This document shows, in pieces, positions 1 to 9,433 of a DNA stretch of 64,000 bases. The notes below the pieces were generated by a model, which searched no databases, had not been told where the DNA came from, and was given only the letters and a program-made list of their open reading frames with translations. Source of the DNA: Vibrio gigantis (GTDB taxonomy: Bacteria > Pseudomonadota > Gammaproteobacteria > Enterobacterales > Vibrionaceae). Both the position numbers and the translations under genes were made by a program. The stretch lies in contig NZ_AP025492.1 in assembly GCF_024347515.1 (NCBI RefSeq), positions 2,852,001 to 2,916,000 of the forward strand, written 5' to 3'. The first letter of the stretch is position 1. Each line of letters opens with the position of its first letter.

Positions 1-2
1 AG

Positions 3-857
3 CTATTGGAAGCACCTCTGTTTAATTCAATCATTCACGGTTTGAAGCTGCTTGCAGTTGTAGTGGTTGCTGATGCCACATTTGGTATGTACAAAAACTT
101 TTGCCAATCAAAAGTCGCGACCGCGCTGTGTGTCATTACCGCAATTGTTTTGCTTTTGCTCCCTGGAATTTGGCCTCAAGTGTTGGTTCTAGTATTTTCG
201 GCAATGGTCGGCAGTAAGTTCTTGACGTCTCAAGAGCTAAAAACGACACCTTCAACACAAAAAATATCGGTAACACCTCTCGTGATTTTTGTTGCGCTAT
301 TGGTTGGCCTGCCTCTATTCAGTGCTTACTCTCAAGGTATTGAAGTGTTTGCCCTTTTCTACCAAGCGGGTAGCTTAGTATTCGGTGGCGGCCACGTTGT
401 ACTTCCGTTACTACAAAATGGTATCGGTGACCAACTGTCTCAAGATGCCTTCCTAACAGGTTATGCTGCTGCGCAAGCGGTTCCTGGCCCGATGTTTACT
501 TTAGCGACTTACCTCGGTTATGTATTAATGCCGTCGTCGCCAATTACAGGTGCGCTTTTAGCAACGATTGCGGTGTTCTTACCGGGCTTCTTATTGCTAC
601 TGGGTGTACTGAAGAACTGGCAGGCAATTGCGAATAAACCTTTGGTGGCTGGCGCGCTTACTGGTGTGAATGCAGCTGTTGTGGGTTTATTGCTAGCAGC
701 GTTGTATCAACCGATCTTCACAAGCGCAGTGAGTAGCGGTTTAGACTTCGCTCTAATCATTGTTGGTGTGTGGTTATTGAAAACAGTGAAGATGCCTATT
801 GTTGGGCTTGTAGGATTATTCATGTTATTTGGTGCAATGACAGGTCTTACTGTCTAA
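3..857 (+). CDS. chrA: ChrA-family chromate transporter, 3' part (truncated by window edge)
   Basis: This is an inner-membrane protein of the chromate ion transporter (CHR) family, which in characterised members exports chromate. The reading frame is open to the left edge, so the start lies outside the window. The visible 284 codons are almost entirely hydrophobic helices. The second CHR half begins near the FYQAGSLVFGGGHVVLPLL stretch, followed by the QAVPGPMFTLATYLGY signature typical of the family. It stands apart from the opposite-strand Tad operon that follows. Substrate is assumed from family only; many ChrA-like proteins are untested. Confidence 0.85.
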   Translation, partial: LLEAPLFNSIIHGLKLLAVVVVADATFGMYKNFCQSKVATALCVITAIVLLLLPGIWPQVLVLVFSAMVGSKFLTSQELKTTPSTQKISVTPLVIFVALLVGLPLFSAYSQGIEVFALFYQAGSLVFGGGHVVLPLLQNGIGDQLSQDAFLTGYAAAQAVPGPMFTLATYLGYVLMPSSPITGALLATIAVFLPGFLLLLGVLKNWQAIANKPLVAGALTGVNAAVVGLLLAALYQPIFTSAVSSGLDFALIIVGVWLLKTVKMPIVGLVGLFMLFGAMTGLTV

Positions 858-890
858 ATAATAATTGAGAGTGAGAAGTGGACTAATCGC

Positions 891-918
891 TTACTTCTTA
901 CTTCTTACTTCTTACTTC
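891..918. repeat. 4 x 7-bp tandem repeat TTACTTC
   Basis: Four perfect head-to-tail copies of TTACTTC lie between chrA and the end of the Tad operon. A second heptamer array (CTGATTG, three copies, the last ending in C) lies at 992-1012. Neither is in a gene. The intervening bases 931-955 can fold into a hairpin (TGTAG..CGCCT / AGGCG..CTACA), possibly the weak 3' end of the Tad operon, although no strong T-run follows. Confidence 0.7.
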
Positions 919-1033
919 TTAATTTCATAATGTAGTCCGCCTAGCAGGCGCTACATACTGGTAATGGCAATTCCACATAACCACTCAAATTCTGATTGCT
1001 GATTGCTGATTCTTGGCCTAATATCTCGCCAAA

Positions 1034-1960
1034 TTATTTACCGTCCTTAAACCTTAAAATAGAGAGTATTCTCATCTCTCGCCTACCTCGTGATACGTTA
1101 TCAAGTATTAAACCGCAGAAAAAAGACATCACAGCGATCAAAGCTATTGAGCTAGACAAAACAGCGGTAGGTAATCTGTCAACTAACCCTGTATCAACAA
1201 AATCAACAATGACGGGGATACCCAAGATCAATGAAATAAGACCAAGCAATATCGAGAGCACTCCAAAGAAAAACATCGGTTTCACGTCTCTCAGTAGGAA
1301 TAAAATAAAGTTAAAAATTTTAATACCATCACTCAAGGTGTTTAGCTTGCTAGAAGTACCTTCCGGTCTAGATTGGTATTGAGTCGAAACTTCTTTGATA
1401 GACATATTATGATGCAGCGCATGCACGGTAAGCTCTGTTTCTATTTGGAAGCCATCGCTGAAGATAGGTGCGGTTTTGACAAATCGATGGCTCATAATTC
1501 GATAACCAGAAAACACATCATTCAACTGAGCATTGAATGCTAGGTTAATCAATGATGAAAACATCTTATTGCCGAGGATATGTCCTTTGGGGTAAGCGAT
1601 TGAAGTTCGCTCTCGGCTTCCAATGATCATGTCAAGCTTTTCAGTCTTTAATTGCTCGATCAACGCTGGACATACTGACGCGTCATAAGTGTCATCACCA
1701 TCAGCCATCACATAGATATCAGCGTCGATATCAGAGAACATCCGCCTCACGACCTCTCCTTTACCTTGGCGAGGCTCATGTCGCACAATCGCCCCAGCTT
1801 GTAACGCCTCGTTGACCGTGTTGTCGGTTGAGTTGTTGTCGTAAACATAAATAGATGCATCAGGTAAGGCTTGTTGAAAAGACGTAACCGTTTCGCCAAT
1901 GGCTCCGGCTTCGTTATAACATGGGAGTAATATCGCTACTTTCTGTTTATTCATACTCAC
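1034..1960 (-). CDS. Family 2 glycosyltransferase, DPM1/GtrB-like, with C-terminal membrane helices
   Basis: This 308-residue protein begins with a GT-A fold: LLPCYNEAGAIGETV near residue 11, then the DGDD metal/nucleotide-sugar motif at 87-90. The C-terminal 80 residues carry two hydrophobic helices. This layout matches polyprenyl-phosphate sugar synthases such as dolichol-phosphate mannosyltransferase and GtrB, which load a sugar from a nucleotide donor onto a lipid carrier at the cytoplasmic face. The start overlaps the end of the upstream GT-C gene by 14 bases, so the two are translationally coupled and last in the Tad operon. It could supply the lipid-linked sugar used by that partner. 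The sugar cannot be told from sequence; a second ATG two codons in is also possible. Confidence 0.8.
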   Translation of the reverse strand: MSMNKQKVAILLPCYNEAGAIGETVTSFQQALPDASIYVYDNNSTDNTVNEALQAGAIVRHEPRQGKGEVVRRMFSDIDADIYVMADGDDTYDASVCPALIEQLKTEKLDMIIGSRERTSIAYPKGHILGNKMFSSLINLAFNAQLNDVFSGYRIMSHRFVKTAPIFSDGFQIETELTVHALHHNMSIKEVSTQYQSRPEGTSSKLNTLSDGIKIFNFILFLLRDVKPMFFFGVLSILLGLISLILGIPVIVDFVDTGLVDRLPTAVLSSSIALIAVMSFFCGLILDNVSRGRREMRILSILRFKDGK

Positions 1961-3734
1961 TCCTTACTTTAAAAACTCGGTAACCGTCCTCTATTCCAAT
2001 GTATGTAACGTCTAGCCAAGCCGGAATATTATCCCCATGAAGTCTTCTAACTAAAGAGTCCTCGCTTCCAGAATTCTTAAGGAGGGATAAATGGGGGTCA
2101 TTACCGATCAATATATAATCAACTTTTTTATCTACTATTTTGTTTCTTGCCAGAAGCATGTCCTCTTCTAACATCACTTCAATCAAAAATTGGTTACCTA
2201 CAATATTTCGATGATAGGGAGCGGCGATTATACTGTTGTTCGTTTGGGCCAATACAGGTGCACCCGTTTCTATTCCTGAAAGAATTGTATGTGAGTTAAT
2301 ACCGTTATCTTTTAACACCTTAAAAATGACTGGTAACTTGTCGCTCTCATCAAAAGTAGTAATGATTTTCTCTGTCGGAGACAAAGCAAGAATGACAAAT
2401 GCTAGTGCTAACGGCGCTCCAGAAAAAATAAAAATTGCTTTGACGAGTGAAGAGCGAATGTATTCTGCTAGCTGCAAAACAACATATGCTTGTAAAGGAG
2501 CAGCTAAAACAAAACACAACCTCATCACCCTAATCTGCCAAAATATCGCAAGGACTAAATTGAACATAAAAATGAGATACAGGATTGTACAGTGGTGGTT
2601 CTTAAGTCTGAAAAGTGGGTATATAATTGCGGGAACCAATAACAATACATAGTTATTTACAGAAAAAAAACCATTCATTTCTATGTATTTTGCGACAGAT
2701 TTAGCTTCGGTAACTTGATCAAGCCAATAGACCTTAAGTACTGGAGGATAATCAATAAATAATGCACTGGTTAGTGATGGGTAAAGAACAAAAATTGGTA
2801 GTAAACATAACAAACCAATAAAAATAAATATAAATATAAATAATTTTTCCTTAAATTTCTTTTCAACACTAATTAATTGGTTGTAAATATTAACAAAGAC
2901 CCACCCACTAAAAAAAAGAATGATTAGAATAAGTGAAATTTCATCATATTTAAAAACAAAAAACTCATCGTAAGGTCTATTTAATAAAACCGCACAGGAT
3001 CCAAAAATCGTACAAGTCGCGTATAGATTAGAGATATAATTAAACCACTCGTCACGAACGAAACAGTAATAGACTGTATAAATAATCAAGAAAATCATAA
3101 AGAATAATACATTATCCATCCCTGTCCATAGGGATATAGACAAAAAAACGGCCTGAGCATATACCCGCCATGATTGCCTTAGATTGTTGATAGAAGTCGG
3201 TGTTACTGATAAGAAAAGCGTTGCTAAAATAAGTTGGATGTTATGGTGGTCAATCGAACCAGGCAGAAAATGTATAATGGCAGGTGAAGAGATAGAAAAC
3301 ATCATGCTTACAAAACGATACTTATCTCCAAAATAACACTCACACAAGTAGAAACATGATAATGCAAAGATCCATAAATAAAGCAAAGGAACAATAGAAA
3401 TCGAGATAGTATAAGCAAGACTATCATCAAAAATAAATAACAATGGAAAAGCGACCAACGATAACATTAAGTCTGGAAACCGAGACCAATGAATAATCAA
3501 GCCATCATCAACATTGAAATTATTCATCGGTTCAAGATACCAATGACCACTTTTCATCCACTCCTGAAACTGAACAAAACGCATATAATCATCATTATCA
3601 TTCAGGTTGAGTATTGAAATGCTTTCCCACTTATAAATAAATATAACAATGGCACATACGAACCAAATTACAGAAATAGCGATGATGTCTTTTTTAAAAC
3701 TTTCACTTTGAGGCAATATGAATATCCTTTTCAT
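1947..3734 (-). CDS. GT-C superfamily membrane glycosyltransferase, STT3-like
   Basis: A 595-residue protein with about a dozen hydrophobic helices and a soluble C-terminal domain. The first extracytoplasmic loop has an acidic DNDDYMR motif (46-52), then HWSR (82-85); a second loop has IDHHN (161-165). Acidic first-loop and DHH motifs are features of the STT3/PglB/AglB oligosaccharyltransferases and related GT-C enzymes that use lipid-linked sugars outside the membrane. It lies 18 bases after tadD and overlaps the GT2 gene, so it belongs to the Tad transcript. The gene is visibly richer in A and T than its neighbours. Glycosylation of pilin or another exported component is an inference; a simple polymerase or ligase role is also possible. 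Confidence 0.6.
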   Translation of the reverse strand: MKRIFILPQSESFKKDIIAISVIWFVCAIVIFIYKWESISILNLNDNDDYMRFVQFQEWMKSGHWYLEPMNNFNVDDGLIIHWSRFPDLMLSLVAFPLLFIFDDSLAYTISISIVPLLYLWIFALSCFYLCECYFGDKYRFVSMMFSISSPAIIHFLPGSIDHHNIQLILATLFLSVTPTSINNLRQSWRVYAQAVFLSISLWTGMDNVLFFMIFLIIYTVYYCFVRDEWFNYISNLYATCTIFGSCAVLLNRPYDEFFVFKYDEISLILIILFFSGWVFVNIYNQLISVEKKFKEKLFIFIFIFIGLLCLLPIFVLYPSLTSALFIDYPPVLKVYWLDQVTEAKSVAKYIEMNGFFSVNNYVLLLVPAIIYPLFRLKNHHCTILYLIFMFNLVLAIFWQIRVMRLCFVLAAPLQAYVVLQLAEYIRSSLVKAIFIFSGAPLALAFVILALSPTEKIITTFDESDKLPVIFKVLKDNGINSHTILSGIETGAPVLAQTNNSIIAAPYHRNIVGNQFLIEVMLEEDMLLARNKIVDKKVDYILIGNDPHLSLLKNSGSEDSLVRRLHGDNIPAWLDVTYIGIEDGYRVFKVRSEYE

Positions 3735-3752
3735 TAAGCCAAAATTAACTCA

Positions 3753-4757
3753 CTATTGTTCCATCTCTCTCACTTCCGCTAGTGCTCTGTTTAAGTTTTC
3801 ATTTGCTACTTTGTAATAAGATGATTTTTTATCAATAGCTTGCTGTAAATATGGAACCGCCTGATCAGGTTTTCCTTGTAAGATCAGGAAGTAGCCAACA
3901 TTATTCAACGCTTCCGGGGTGTCCATGTGCCTCATGAACACGTTGGTTGCTTTCTTAATATCACCAGAGGCTAAATAAATAAGCGCCAGATTATTCTGAG
4001 CTTTTTCATTATTAGGATCTAACTCTAAGGCTGAACGCGTGTATTGATACGCTTCCTTGTAGTTACCATACATGTAGTGGGAGTAGCCCATATTCAACAA
4101 AGCTTTGACTGAGCTTTTATCTATCGTCAGTGACTTTTTGAAGTACTCTTGTGCGATCTGGTGCTTTCCGTCAACATCTTCCAGTACACCAATTCCCATA
4201 TAAGCTAATGCTGGAGACATGCTGTCGACCTTCAAACTGGCCACTTCACTTTGATTCAATGCTTGATAGTTTTTAATCGTCTCACTACTTTTTAAACGAA
4301 CTTGGTCTGCATTAATCGCTTTAAAGAAATAGCTTCGACCTTCATCTGTACGACGCTGCTTGGTATACAAGACTCCTAACTGCTCCAATACTTCAGTGTG
4401 GGCTGGATTAAAATCTAGCGCTGCTAGGTAAGCTTTCTCGGCCAGCGCATAGTTGCCGCGAGACGAATGTATTTGGCCAATAGTGAACAAAGTTTTATCG
4501 TGAAATTCTTTTTCAGGGAAGGACAAAGAGCGTATATATTCATATAAGGCCAAGTCTATATTATTGTCTCGCAGAGCAATATCACCGCGCATTATTGCTT
4601 CTTTCTCATTAAGAGGAGGATCATCGCTAGTTAAAGTATCTATGGGTTTACCGGAATACAATTCTGCATCAAATTGATTAGTCGGCTCATCGGAAGAAGC
4701 ACAACCAAATAGCAAGGCTGGCAATAGTAGTAGAAGAAACTTATTGAATAAAATCAT
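3753..4757 (-). CDS. tadD: TadD, TPR lipoprotein of the Tad pilus
   Basis: TadD is an outer-membrane-associated TPR lipoprotein needed for Tad pilus biogenesis, probably as a pilotin or scaffold for the secretin. The chosen start gives a lipoprotein signal (LLLLLPALLFGCASS, lipobox LFGC) and forms an ATGA overlap with the tadC stop, which rules out the longer frame beginning 81 bases upstream. At least six tetratricopeptide repeats follow, with TPR-type phrases such as AEKAYLAALDFNPAHTEVLE and ALLNMGYSHYMYGNYKEA. About 334 residues. It sits in the standard tadABCD order. Confidence 0.87.
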   Translation of the reverse strand: MILFNKFLLLLLPALLFGCASSDEPTNQFDAELYSGKPIDTLTSDDPPLNEKEAIMRGDIALRDNNIDLALYEYIRSLSFPEKEFHDKTLFTIGQIHSSRGNYALAEKAYLAALDFNPAHTEVLEQLGVLYTKQRRTDEGRSYFFKAINADQVRLKSSETIKNYQALNQSEVASLKVDSMSPALAYMGIGVLEDVDGKHQIAQEYFKKSLTIDKSSVKALLNMGYSHYMYGNYKEAYQYTRSALELDPNNEKAQNNLALIYLASGDIKKATNVFMRHMDTPEALNNVGYFLILQGKPDQAVPYLQQAIDKKSSYYKVANENLNRALAEVREMEQ

Positions 4758-5725
4758 AAACTTGCTCCCGGCGCAGTTAATGCGTCCATTACGATCAAAA
4801 GTCCAGGGCCAAGTGCGACAATAAAAAAGCAAGGCCAAATAAATATCAACATCGGGAATAACATTTTAGTCGGTATTTTCGCCGCAATTTCTTCAGCGGC
4901 TTGCTGACGTTTATCTCTAAAGTCTTCAGTATAATCACGAAGTGTTTGCGCTAAGCTTCCTCCCATTCTCGATGCATGGGAAAGCAAAGAAACCAAGCCT
5001 TCTAATTCGACCAAACCAGTTCGCTCAATAAGCTGCCTAAGCGCATCTGGCATAGTGACACCGGCTTGGATTTTGGCAAACACAGTCTCTAGTTCATCAG
5101 CAAGCTCAGGCTGAGAGACATAAAGTTCAGATGCTACGCGCCCAAGGGCGGCATTAAAACCAAGCCCTGACTCAGTACACACCACGAGAAGATCGAGTGC
5201 ATCTGGAACACCATTTCTAATTTTTTTCTGGCGCTCTTTTTGTAACTTACTCAAGATAATATTTGGCGTGAATGTTCCTAGAAAAACACAGGTCATGATG
5301 AGTAAATTATTGTAGTCTCCACCCAACGCTATGTAATAAACCATAAAAGCAGCGACAATACCGACCAAGCTAGACAAGACCTTCAACGCATAGAAAACCG
5401 ATAATGCACTCTTCTCATGGAATCCTGCGTGCATCAATTTTTCTGAGTAAGTTTCATTATCCCTTTTATTGCCTTTACTAATAAAAGGGCTTAATGACTC
5501 TAAAGTATTAGAGAAATTATAGGGTTTTCGGCCACCAGCACTTCCCTCTTCAGATATCTGTCTTAACTTCTTATCTAAAGGAGAGCGAGCACCTAAAAAC
5601 AAGAACCCAAGGGTCAATGTTAGTAAGACAGTAGTCAGCAAAATCATTGCATAGATAACGACCTGAGAGCTAACTCCAAACTCTTCTAACATCTGCTTCC
5701 AGACTTCAATATTTAGTAGTTCCAT
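4754..5725 (-). CDS. tadC: TadC, inner-membrane platform protein (T2SF domain)
   Basis: A 323-residue inner-membrane protein with an N-terminal helix, a pair of central helices, the GspF/T2SF cytoplasmic domain (GVPDALDLLVVCTESGLGFN, then SHASRMGGSLAQTLRDYTEDFR) and a C-terminal helix. With TadB it forms the platform on which the TadA ATPase acts to extrude or retract the Flp pilus. It begins 3 bases after tadB and its stop overlaps tadD, so the genes are coupled. The shared T2SF motif and order with TadB make the assignment firm. Confidence 0.9.
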   Translation of the reverse strand: MELLNIEVWKQMLEEFGVSSQVVIYAMILLTTVLLTLTLGFLFLGARSPLDKKLRQISEEGSAGGRKPYNFSNTLESLSPFISKGNKRDNETYSEKLMHAGFHEKSALSVFYALKVLSSLVGIVAAFMVYYIALGGDYNNLLIMTCVFLGTFTPNIILSKLQKERQKKIRNGVPDALDLLVVCTESGLGFNAALGRVASELYVSQPELADELETVFAKIQAGVTMPDALRQLIERTGLVELEGLVSLLSHASRMGGSLAQTLRDYTEDFRDKRQQAAEEIAAKIPTKMLFPMLIFIWPCFFIVALGPGLLIVMDALTAPGASL

Positions 5726-5728
5726 AAG

Positions 5729-6694
5729 TTAAATCTCTATGCTGATGATCTTTTTAATCCACAAGGCTCCGATAGCCAAAAGAACAATACCGACACTCAC
5801 CATCGATAAACCACGCGGATCTTTATAGAGTGGTTCAATGTATTCCGGACTGGCCACCCTCAGGGCAAAAAACAAACCAAAAGGCGATAACGTTAAGATC
5901 CATGCAGACATCCTACTTTCAGCAGAAAGTGTTTTCACTTTCCTTTCAAGCTTAAAACGAGCTCTGAGTACTTCAGATACCTTTTGCAGGTTCTCCGATA
6001 AATTCCCCCCGGTCTCTTTTTGCAACATCACAGCACTAGAAAAGGCCAACATTGAGACTGTGGGTACTCGTTCTGCCATCTGTAAAATAGCCAAACGTAA
6101 GTCATAACCATAGTTAAGTAGGTTATAGGTATTTTTAAATTCAGCGCCGATGGGCTCAGGAAGCTCTTCACCCACTTCATTGAATGATTGAACGAGGGGT
6201 TGCCCAGCTTGCAATGCTCGTCGAATAATATCTAAAGCTTCAGGGAGTTGTTCTTCAAATCGAGCCATTCGATAGGTCACTCGATTTTGCACATACAGAT
6301 AAGATATAACCCACACAGAAAGGAATGCCGCTACGCTAATAAACCATTCTTGATTAGTCATTATTGATACAAATGTGAGCAAAACACCACAAAGAGAAAT
6401 GATGAGTAAGAAGCGGCTTAATGCTAATTTGAAGCCAGCCAGCTCCAGCATTTTTTTCAAGCCAGCAAAATATGGTATGACGATTAACTTACGGTCTATA
6501 GGAGATAAATCTTTGTTATAGTGCTCTTTTAATAAAGACAGACTCTCTTCATCGATATTACGTTGTGTCTCTTTCAAGCGTCGAGATAACTCTTTATGTT
6601 TCGCTTTTTTCCCCGCGGCAGGTAATAGCAAAGCTTGAGAGATAAAAAGCACAGCGATGAATAATAGGCCTAATGAAACGCTTACATTGTCCAT
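5729..6694 (-). CDS. tadB: TadB, inner-membrane platform protein (T2SF domain)
   Basis: The 321-residue partner of TadC. It has an N-terminal membrane helix, two hydrophobic helices around residues 80-135, a T2SF domain (EQLPEALDIIRRALQAGQPL, then MLQKETGGNLSENLQKVSEVLR) and C-terminal helices. It would form the second half of the platform in the inner membrane that couples TadA to the pilus. Gaps to tadA (9 bases) and tadC (3 bases) indicate one transcript. TadB normally precedes TadC, as here. Confidence 0.9.
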   Translation of the reverse strand: MDNVSVSLGLLFIAVLFISQALLLPAAGKKAKHKELSRRLKETQRNIDEESLSLLKEHYNKDLSPIDRKLIVIPYFAGLKKMLELAGFKLALSRFLLIISLCGVLLTFVSIMTNQEWFISVAAFLSVWVISYLYVQNRVTYRMARFEEQLPEALDIIRRALQAGQPLVQSFNEVGEELPEPIGAEFKNTYNLLNYGYDLRLAILQMAERVPTVSMLAFSSAVMLQKETGGNLSENLQKVSEVLRARFKLERKVKTLSAESRMSAWILTLSPFGLFFALRVASPEYIEPLYKDPRGLSMVSVGIVLLAIGALWIKKIISIEI

Positions 6695-6703
6695 AACCTC
6701 TCC

Positions 6704-8155
6704 TTAACCGTGAGTCTCAGTAAAGAGCTCGAAAGGCAGGTCGAGTCCACGTTTGACTAACTGATCATGATATTGAGGTACTACCCCCGTAGCAGTGAAA
6801 TAGCCGATAATATTGCCGTCTTCATCGATACCTTTACGCTGAAAACGGAAGATCTCCGACATCGTAATCACCTCGCCTTCCATGCCGTTGATCTCTTGAA
6901 TGCTCACCATGCGGCGCTTACCATCCTCTTGTCGCTCCATTTGAACAACAAGGTGGATCGCTGAGGCAATTTGAGCACGTAAGTTTTTGGTTGAGATGTT
7001 CCATCCAGCCATGGAAAACATATTTTCGACGCGGCTTAAGGCATCACGAGGCGTATTTGCGTGGATAGTTGCAAGAGATCCATCGTGACCGGTATTCATT
7101 GCAGCTAACATATCAACAGCTTCGCTACCACGCACCTCCCCAACCACGATTCGATCAGGTCGCATACGTAAGGTGTTTTTGACCAATTCTCGCTGACTGA
7201 TTTCCCCCTTCCCTTCTAGATTGGCAGGTCGGGTTTCTAACCGAATTACATGAGGTTGTTGAAGTTGTAATTCCGCCGAGTCTTCTATGGTAATAATTCT
7301 CTGATCTCGAGGGATAAAACCGGAGAAGATGTTTAATGTAGTGGTTTTTCCTGAACCTGTACCACCTGAAATCAAGATATTGAGTTCGCCTTTAACAGCA
7401 GCTTCAACAAATTTAGCCATTTGAGGCGAAACTGAATTGTAGTCAATCAAGTTATCCATCGTTAAACGATCAACAGCAAAACGACGGATAGAAACAGAAG
7501 GACCATCAAGCGCAAGAGGAGGGATGATTGCGTTTACACGAGATCCATCAACTAGACGGGCATCTACCATAGGTGACGCTTCATCTATGCGGCGGCCAAC
7601 CTGACTGACAATACGGTCGATAATATTTCTTAGATGGCGGTCATCAAGAAAAGTATAGGGCGTTTTCTCGAGTTTACCTCTTCGCTCAACGTAAACACTT
7701 TTAGGGCCGTTGACCAATATATCTGACACGGTTTGATCGGCTAATAGGGGCTCTAACGGACCAAGACCAAAAACCTCATCTTCTATCTGCTTGATAACTC
7801 GTTTACGACCTTCTGCGCTCAGAGCATGGCTACCATCTTCAGCCATTAGTTGTACGATCGCTTCGTGCAAATCTAACTTCGCACGCTCTTTCTCCAAGCT
7901 CGAAAGTAATCCTAAGTCCAATGTTTCAAGCAGCTGCTTGTGAAAGAAGTGTTTGATTGATAGTTCCTGCTCTAAAACCTTTCGAGCTTCATCAATCGCC
8001 TTTTCCTTCTCTACATTTGCTTCTGCATTTCGAGTGTGGCTAGACGTTTCAACACTTGATAAAGGTTCAACAGGATTGGCATCGTCTGAATCATGCGAAA
8101 TCTGTTCGACTCTTTTTTCAAACTCTGGATTTATATTTTTACGTTTAAAGAACAT
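6704..8155 (-). CDS. tadA: TadA/CpaF, secretion ATPase of the Tad pilus
   Basis: The hexameric cytoplasmic ATPase that powers Flp pilus assembly and, in Caulobacter CpaF, retraction too. The 483-residue protein has a charged N-terminal region, an N-domain with VSDILVNGPKSVYVERRGKLE, a Walker A at 264-271 (GGTGSGKT), an Asp/His box region and the RMRPDRIVVGEVRGSEA stretch followed by TGHDGSLATIHANTP, all diagnostic of CpaF/TadA. A GTG lies one codon earlier, but a GAGGGA ribosome site is spaced correctly for the ATG at 8155. It lies 33 bases downstream of tadZ. Confidence 0.93.
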   Translation of the reverse strand: MFFKRKNINPEFEKRVEQISHDSDDANPVEPLSSVETSSHTRNAEANVEKEKAIDEARKVLEQELSIKHFFHKQLLETLDLGLLSSLEKERAKLDLHEAIVQLMAEDGSHALSAEGRKRVIKQIEDEVFGLGPLEPLLADQTVSDILVNGPKSVYVERRGKLEKTPYTFLDDRHLRNIIDRIVSQVGRRIDEASPMVDARLVDGSRVNAIIPPLALDGPSVSIRRFAVDRLTMDNLIDYNSVSPQMAKFVEAAVKGELNILISGGTGSGKTTTLNIFSGFIPRDQRIITIEDSAELQLQQPHVIRLETRPANLEGKGEISQRELVKNTLRMRPDRIVVGEVRGSEAVDMLAAMNTGHDGSLATIHANTPRDALSRVENMFSMAGWNISTKNLRAQIASAIHLVVQMERQEDGKRRMVSIQEINGMEGEVITMSEIFRFQRKGIDEDGNIIGYFTATGVVPQYHDQLVKRGLDLPFELFTETHG

Positions 8156-8188
8156 CACAATCCCTCGTGTTTACTTTTCATCAACCCA

Positions 8189-9409
8189 TTACGAAAACAA
8201 CTTTTTCAGCCACCCTTTTTCTTCATGCTCTGGAGGCGCAATAACATGAGATAAATCGATAATAGAGCGAGTAATAGAGCTTTTCTTTCTCGACTGAACT
8301 AACGGCTGCCCCAAGTTGGCACTCTCTAGTGCAACTTTAAAATCATTAGGCATAAGGTGTATATTGTGATTACCTACCGCCTGCTCAATATCTTTTAGTT
8401 TAATCGAATGGCGCTTTTCATAACGGTTAAGCACGACCTCTATTGAGTCACTTTGTAAGCCATACTCGAATTTTAAAGACTTAATTAATCGACTTGTGTT
8501 TTTGACTGACACTAAGCTCTGTTGTACAACCAAAAGCACTTTGGTTGCTGGTGATATCGCAGATGCAAATACATGGTCTAATCCCCTAGAGAGGTCAATA
8601 ATCACGTATGGGTAAAAGCGACGTAATATCGGAAGCAACCTACCAATTTTCTGCGCTTGTTCAAAATCATCAGCGTTGTTTTCATGTTTAAAGCTTAGAA
8701 CATGGAGACCAGATTCGTGTTTATTTACTAAAGATCCCAAAGATATTTCATCAAGGTCATTCGAACTATTGATTGCATCAGAAACGCTATAAGTAGGTAC
8801 TATGTTCAAGTAGTCTGGAATCACACCAAACTGAAGGTCGATATCAAGTAAAAGTACTTCGTTAGGATGTTGACTGGCCATCTCTATGGCAGTATTCAAC
8901 GCCAAGGTCGTTGCCCCCATCCCTCCTTTGGTATTCAAAAACAAAATAAACTCACCATAATTCGAGTTCTCAAGTTTTTCGGAAGCCGTTTTCTTAAGTA
9001 GAGGGAGTAAGTCAGTGATAGTGACATTGTGAGACAAGAAGTCTGAAGCTCCTAAGCGAAGCGCGATTTTTAATGACCCGTTATCACTTTCATCTCCAAG
9101 CACAACTAAAGATAAATCCATATCCTCTAGCGATAAATCATATCCCTGGAGTTCAACCATTTTTTGAGCCCAGTTCCCATTAGCTTCAACAAAGATAAGC
9201 TCAGGAACGTCCGTACTTTTTAGGTACTCCTCGCTCATGGCTGCGAGAGAAAATGACGTCACGTGCACATTTCGGCATTTCTTTAACTCATGACTCATAT
9301 GTGAAAGAAAACCTTCTGAGCTATAGATCAGCCAAACCTTTAGATTTGTTTTTAAACGCGGCATACCCTTATCACTTTCATTAGGCGTTATTTTAATCGC
9401 TTCCCCCAT
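8189..9409 (-). CDS. tadZ: TadZ/CpaE, polar localisation ATPase
   Basis: A 406-residue two-domain protein. The N-terminal about 140 residues look like a receiver-type fold (KVWLIYSSEGFLSHMSH..., VVLGDESDN, LRLGASDFL) and the rest is a ParA/MinD-type ATPase with the deviant Walker A KGGMGATT at 161-168 and LLLDIDLQFG. CpaE/TadZ proteins mark the assembly site of Tad pili, often at a pole. AGGAG lies seven bases before the ATG. Unlike in some Tad loci, it follows tadG/E/F here, immediately before tadA. Confidence 0.88.
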   Translation of the reverse strand: MGEAIKITPNESDKGMPRLKTNLKVWLIYSSEGFLSHMSHELKKCRNVHVTSFSLAAMSEEYLKSTDVPELIFVEANGNWAQKMVELQGYDLSLEDMDLSLVVLGDESDNGSLKIALRLGASDFLSHNVTITDLLPLLKKTASEKLENSNYGEFILFLNTKGGMGATTLALNTAIEMASQHPNEVLLLDIDLQFGVIPDYLNIVPTYSVSDAINSSNDLDEISLGSLVNKHESGLHVLSFKHENNADDFEQAQKIGRLLPILRRFYPYVIIDLSRGLDHVFASAISPATKVLLVVQQSLVSVKNTSRLIKSLKFEYGLQSDSIEVVLNRYEKRHSIKLKDIEQAVGNHNIHLMPNDFKVALESANLGQPLVQSRKKSSITRSIIDLSHVIAPPEHEEKGWLKKLFS

Positions 9410-9433
9410 ACATCAACTCCTGTATTAAGTGCC

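Noticed and set aside
931..955. Hairpin considered as an integron attC site or genomic island end
   Set aside because: It lacks attC core sites and no integrase gene is nearby; treated as a plain hairpin.
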